Source of the DNA: Phymatolithon calcareum
Taxonomy: Eukaryota > Rhodophyta > Florideophyceae > Hapalidiales
NCBI GenBank assembly: GCA_977006965.1
Contig: OZ345382.1
Coordinates: 1 to 64,000 of the forward strand
Direction of reading: 5' to 3'
Length of the DNA: 64,000 nucleotides
Shown here: in pieces, positions 63,754 through 64,000 of the stretch
Numbering within the stretch: position 1 is the stretch's first letter
Layout of the letters: each line of letters starts with the position of its first letter
The notes under the pieces: generated by a model
What the model saw: only the letters and a program-made list of their open reading frames with translations
Told to the model about the DNA's origin: nothing
The model's database searches: none
Translations under genes and position numbers: made by a program

Positions 63754-64000
63754 GATTTAAAAGCTCAAAAACGTTTGTGAAAAGAATGCGGAACAGTTTT
63801 TTAGCGCCAGATTCGAAAAGCGGACCTTTTGTTCTTGGTGGGGAGTACCCCTTTTACTACCTTAAAACCGCGTCGTTCGCCGGTAGGAACGAAAATCTGT
63901 TGGTCACTCAGAAAAAACACATCTGCCATGCCTCGAGAAAAAGACCCGCGCCGAGTGGTCGGTGCAGCCGTACACACCAAAGCAACATCATTAACAAGTC
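63754..64000. other. Window end, nothing recognised
   Basis: No supported gene or repeat in the last 250 bases. Confidence 0.4.

Noticed and set aside
1-64000. CRISPR array, rRNA or tRNA genes
   Set aside because: No spaced direct repeats of CRISPR type, no rRNA landmarks and no cloverleaf were recognised; a covariance search would be needed to exclude a tRNA firmly.

Overview
This window looks like nuclear DNA of a red alga with compact genes and many transposons, most likely a florideophyte of the Chondrus crispus type. That is inference. The basis is long intronless genes, several retrotransposon classes nested in each other, and mixed gene content (a secreted catalase, a GT14 glycosyltransferase, a CaCA exchanger, a RING-H2 protein). 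Nothing suggests bacteria, an organelle or a virus. No rRNA, tRNA or CRISPR array was recognised.

Layout. 1-1354 is two adjoining heptamer arrays, degenerate (AAAGTGG)n and near-perfect (CCCTATT)n. 3080-10130 holds two decayed + strand Ty1/copia elements. 10131-20380 is mostly gene-poor, with fragments of LINE-type elements. 20382-25983 is a structurally complete Copia element on the - strand: two 541-bp LTRs, a 5-bp target duplication, a primer site matching the initiator-tRNA anticodon half, and a polypurine tract. It is broken by a LINE 3' tail. Then follow an unrecognised two-TM protein gene (26772-28508), a LINE with a 16-bp target duplication, a truncated TrpD2-like gene and a secreted catalase (33626-35164).

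35418-39308 is a dense nest. A LINE sits next to a solo Copia LTR, which holds a SINE-like dimer element, which itself holds another LINE. A Harbinger-type MITE and a hAT-type MITE follow. 40453-41453 is a MULE deletion derivative. 41694-42347 is a RING-H2 gene, 45633-46349 a possible unknown gene, and 49473-51207 a LINE carrying two inverted copies of a hAT-type MITE. 51758-52891 encodes a C2H2 zinc-finger protein, 55471-56625 a GT14 enzyme and 58780-60324 an NCKX-like exchanger. The last 3.7 kb has perfect short palindromes and one more TIR element.

The host genes look unrelated and independently transcribed; no operon-like cooperation is apparent. The strongest story is transposon biology. 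One family of non-LTR elements (seven copies with target duplications seen by eye) has an unusual conserved C-terminal domain. Several MITE families have exact TIRs and duplications. The insertions are layered enough to put many of them in order. All alignments were made by eye, so mismatch counts and outer limits of degenerate copies are approximate.
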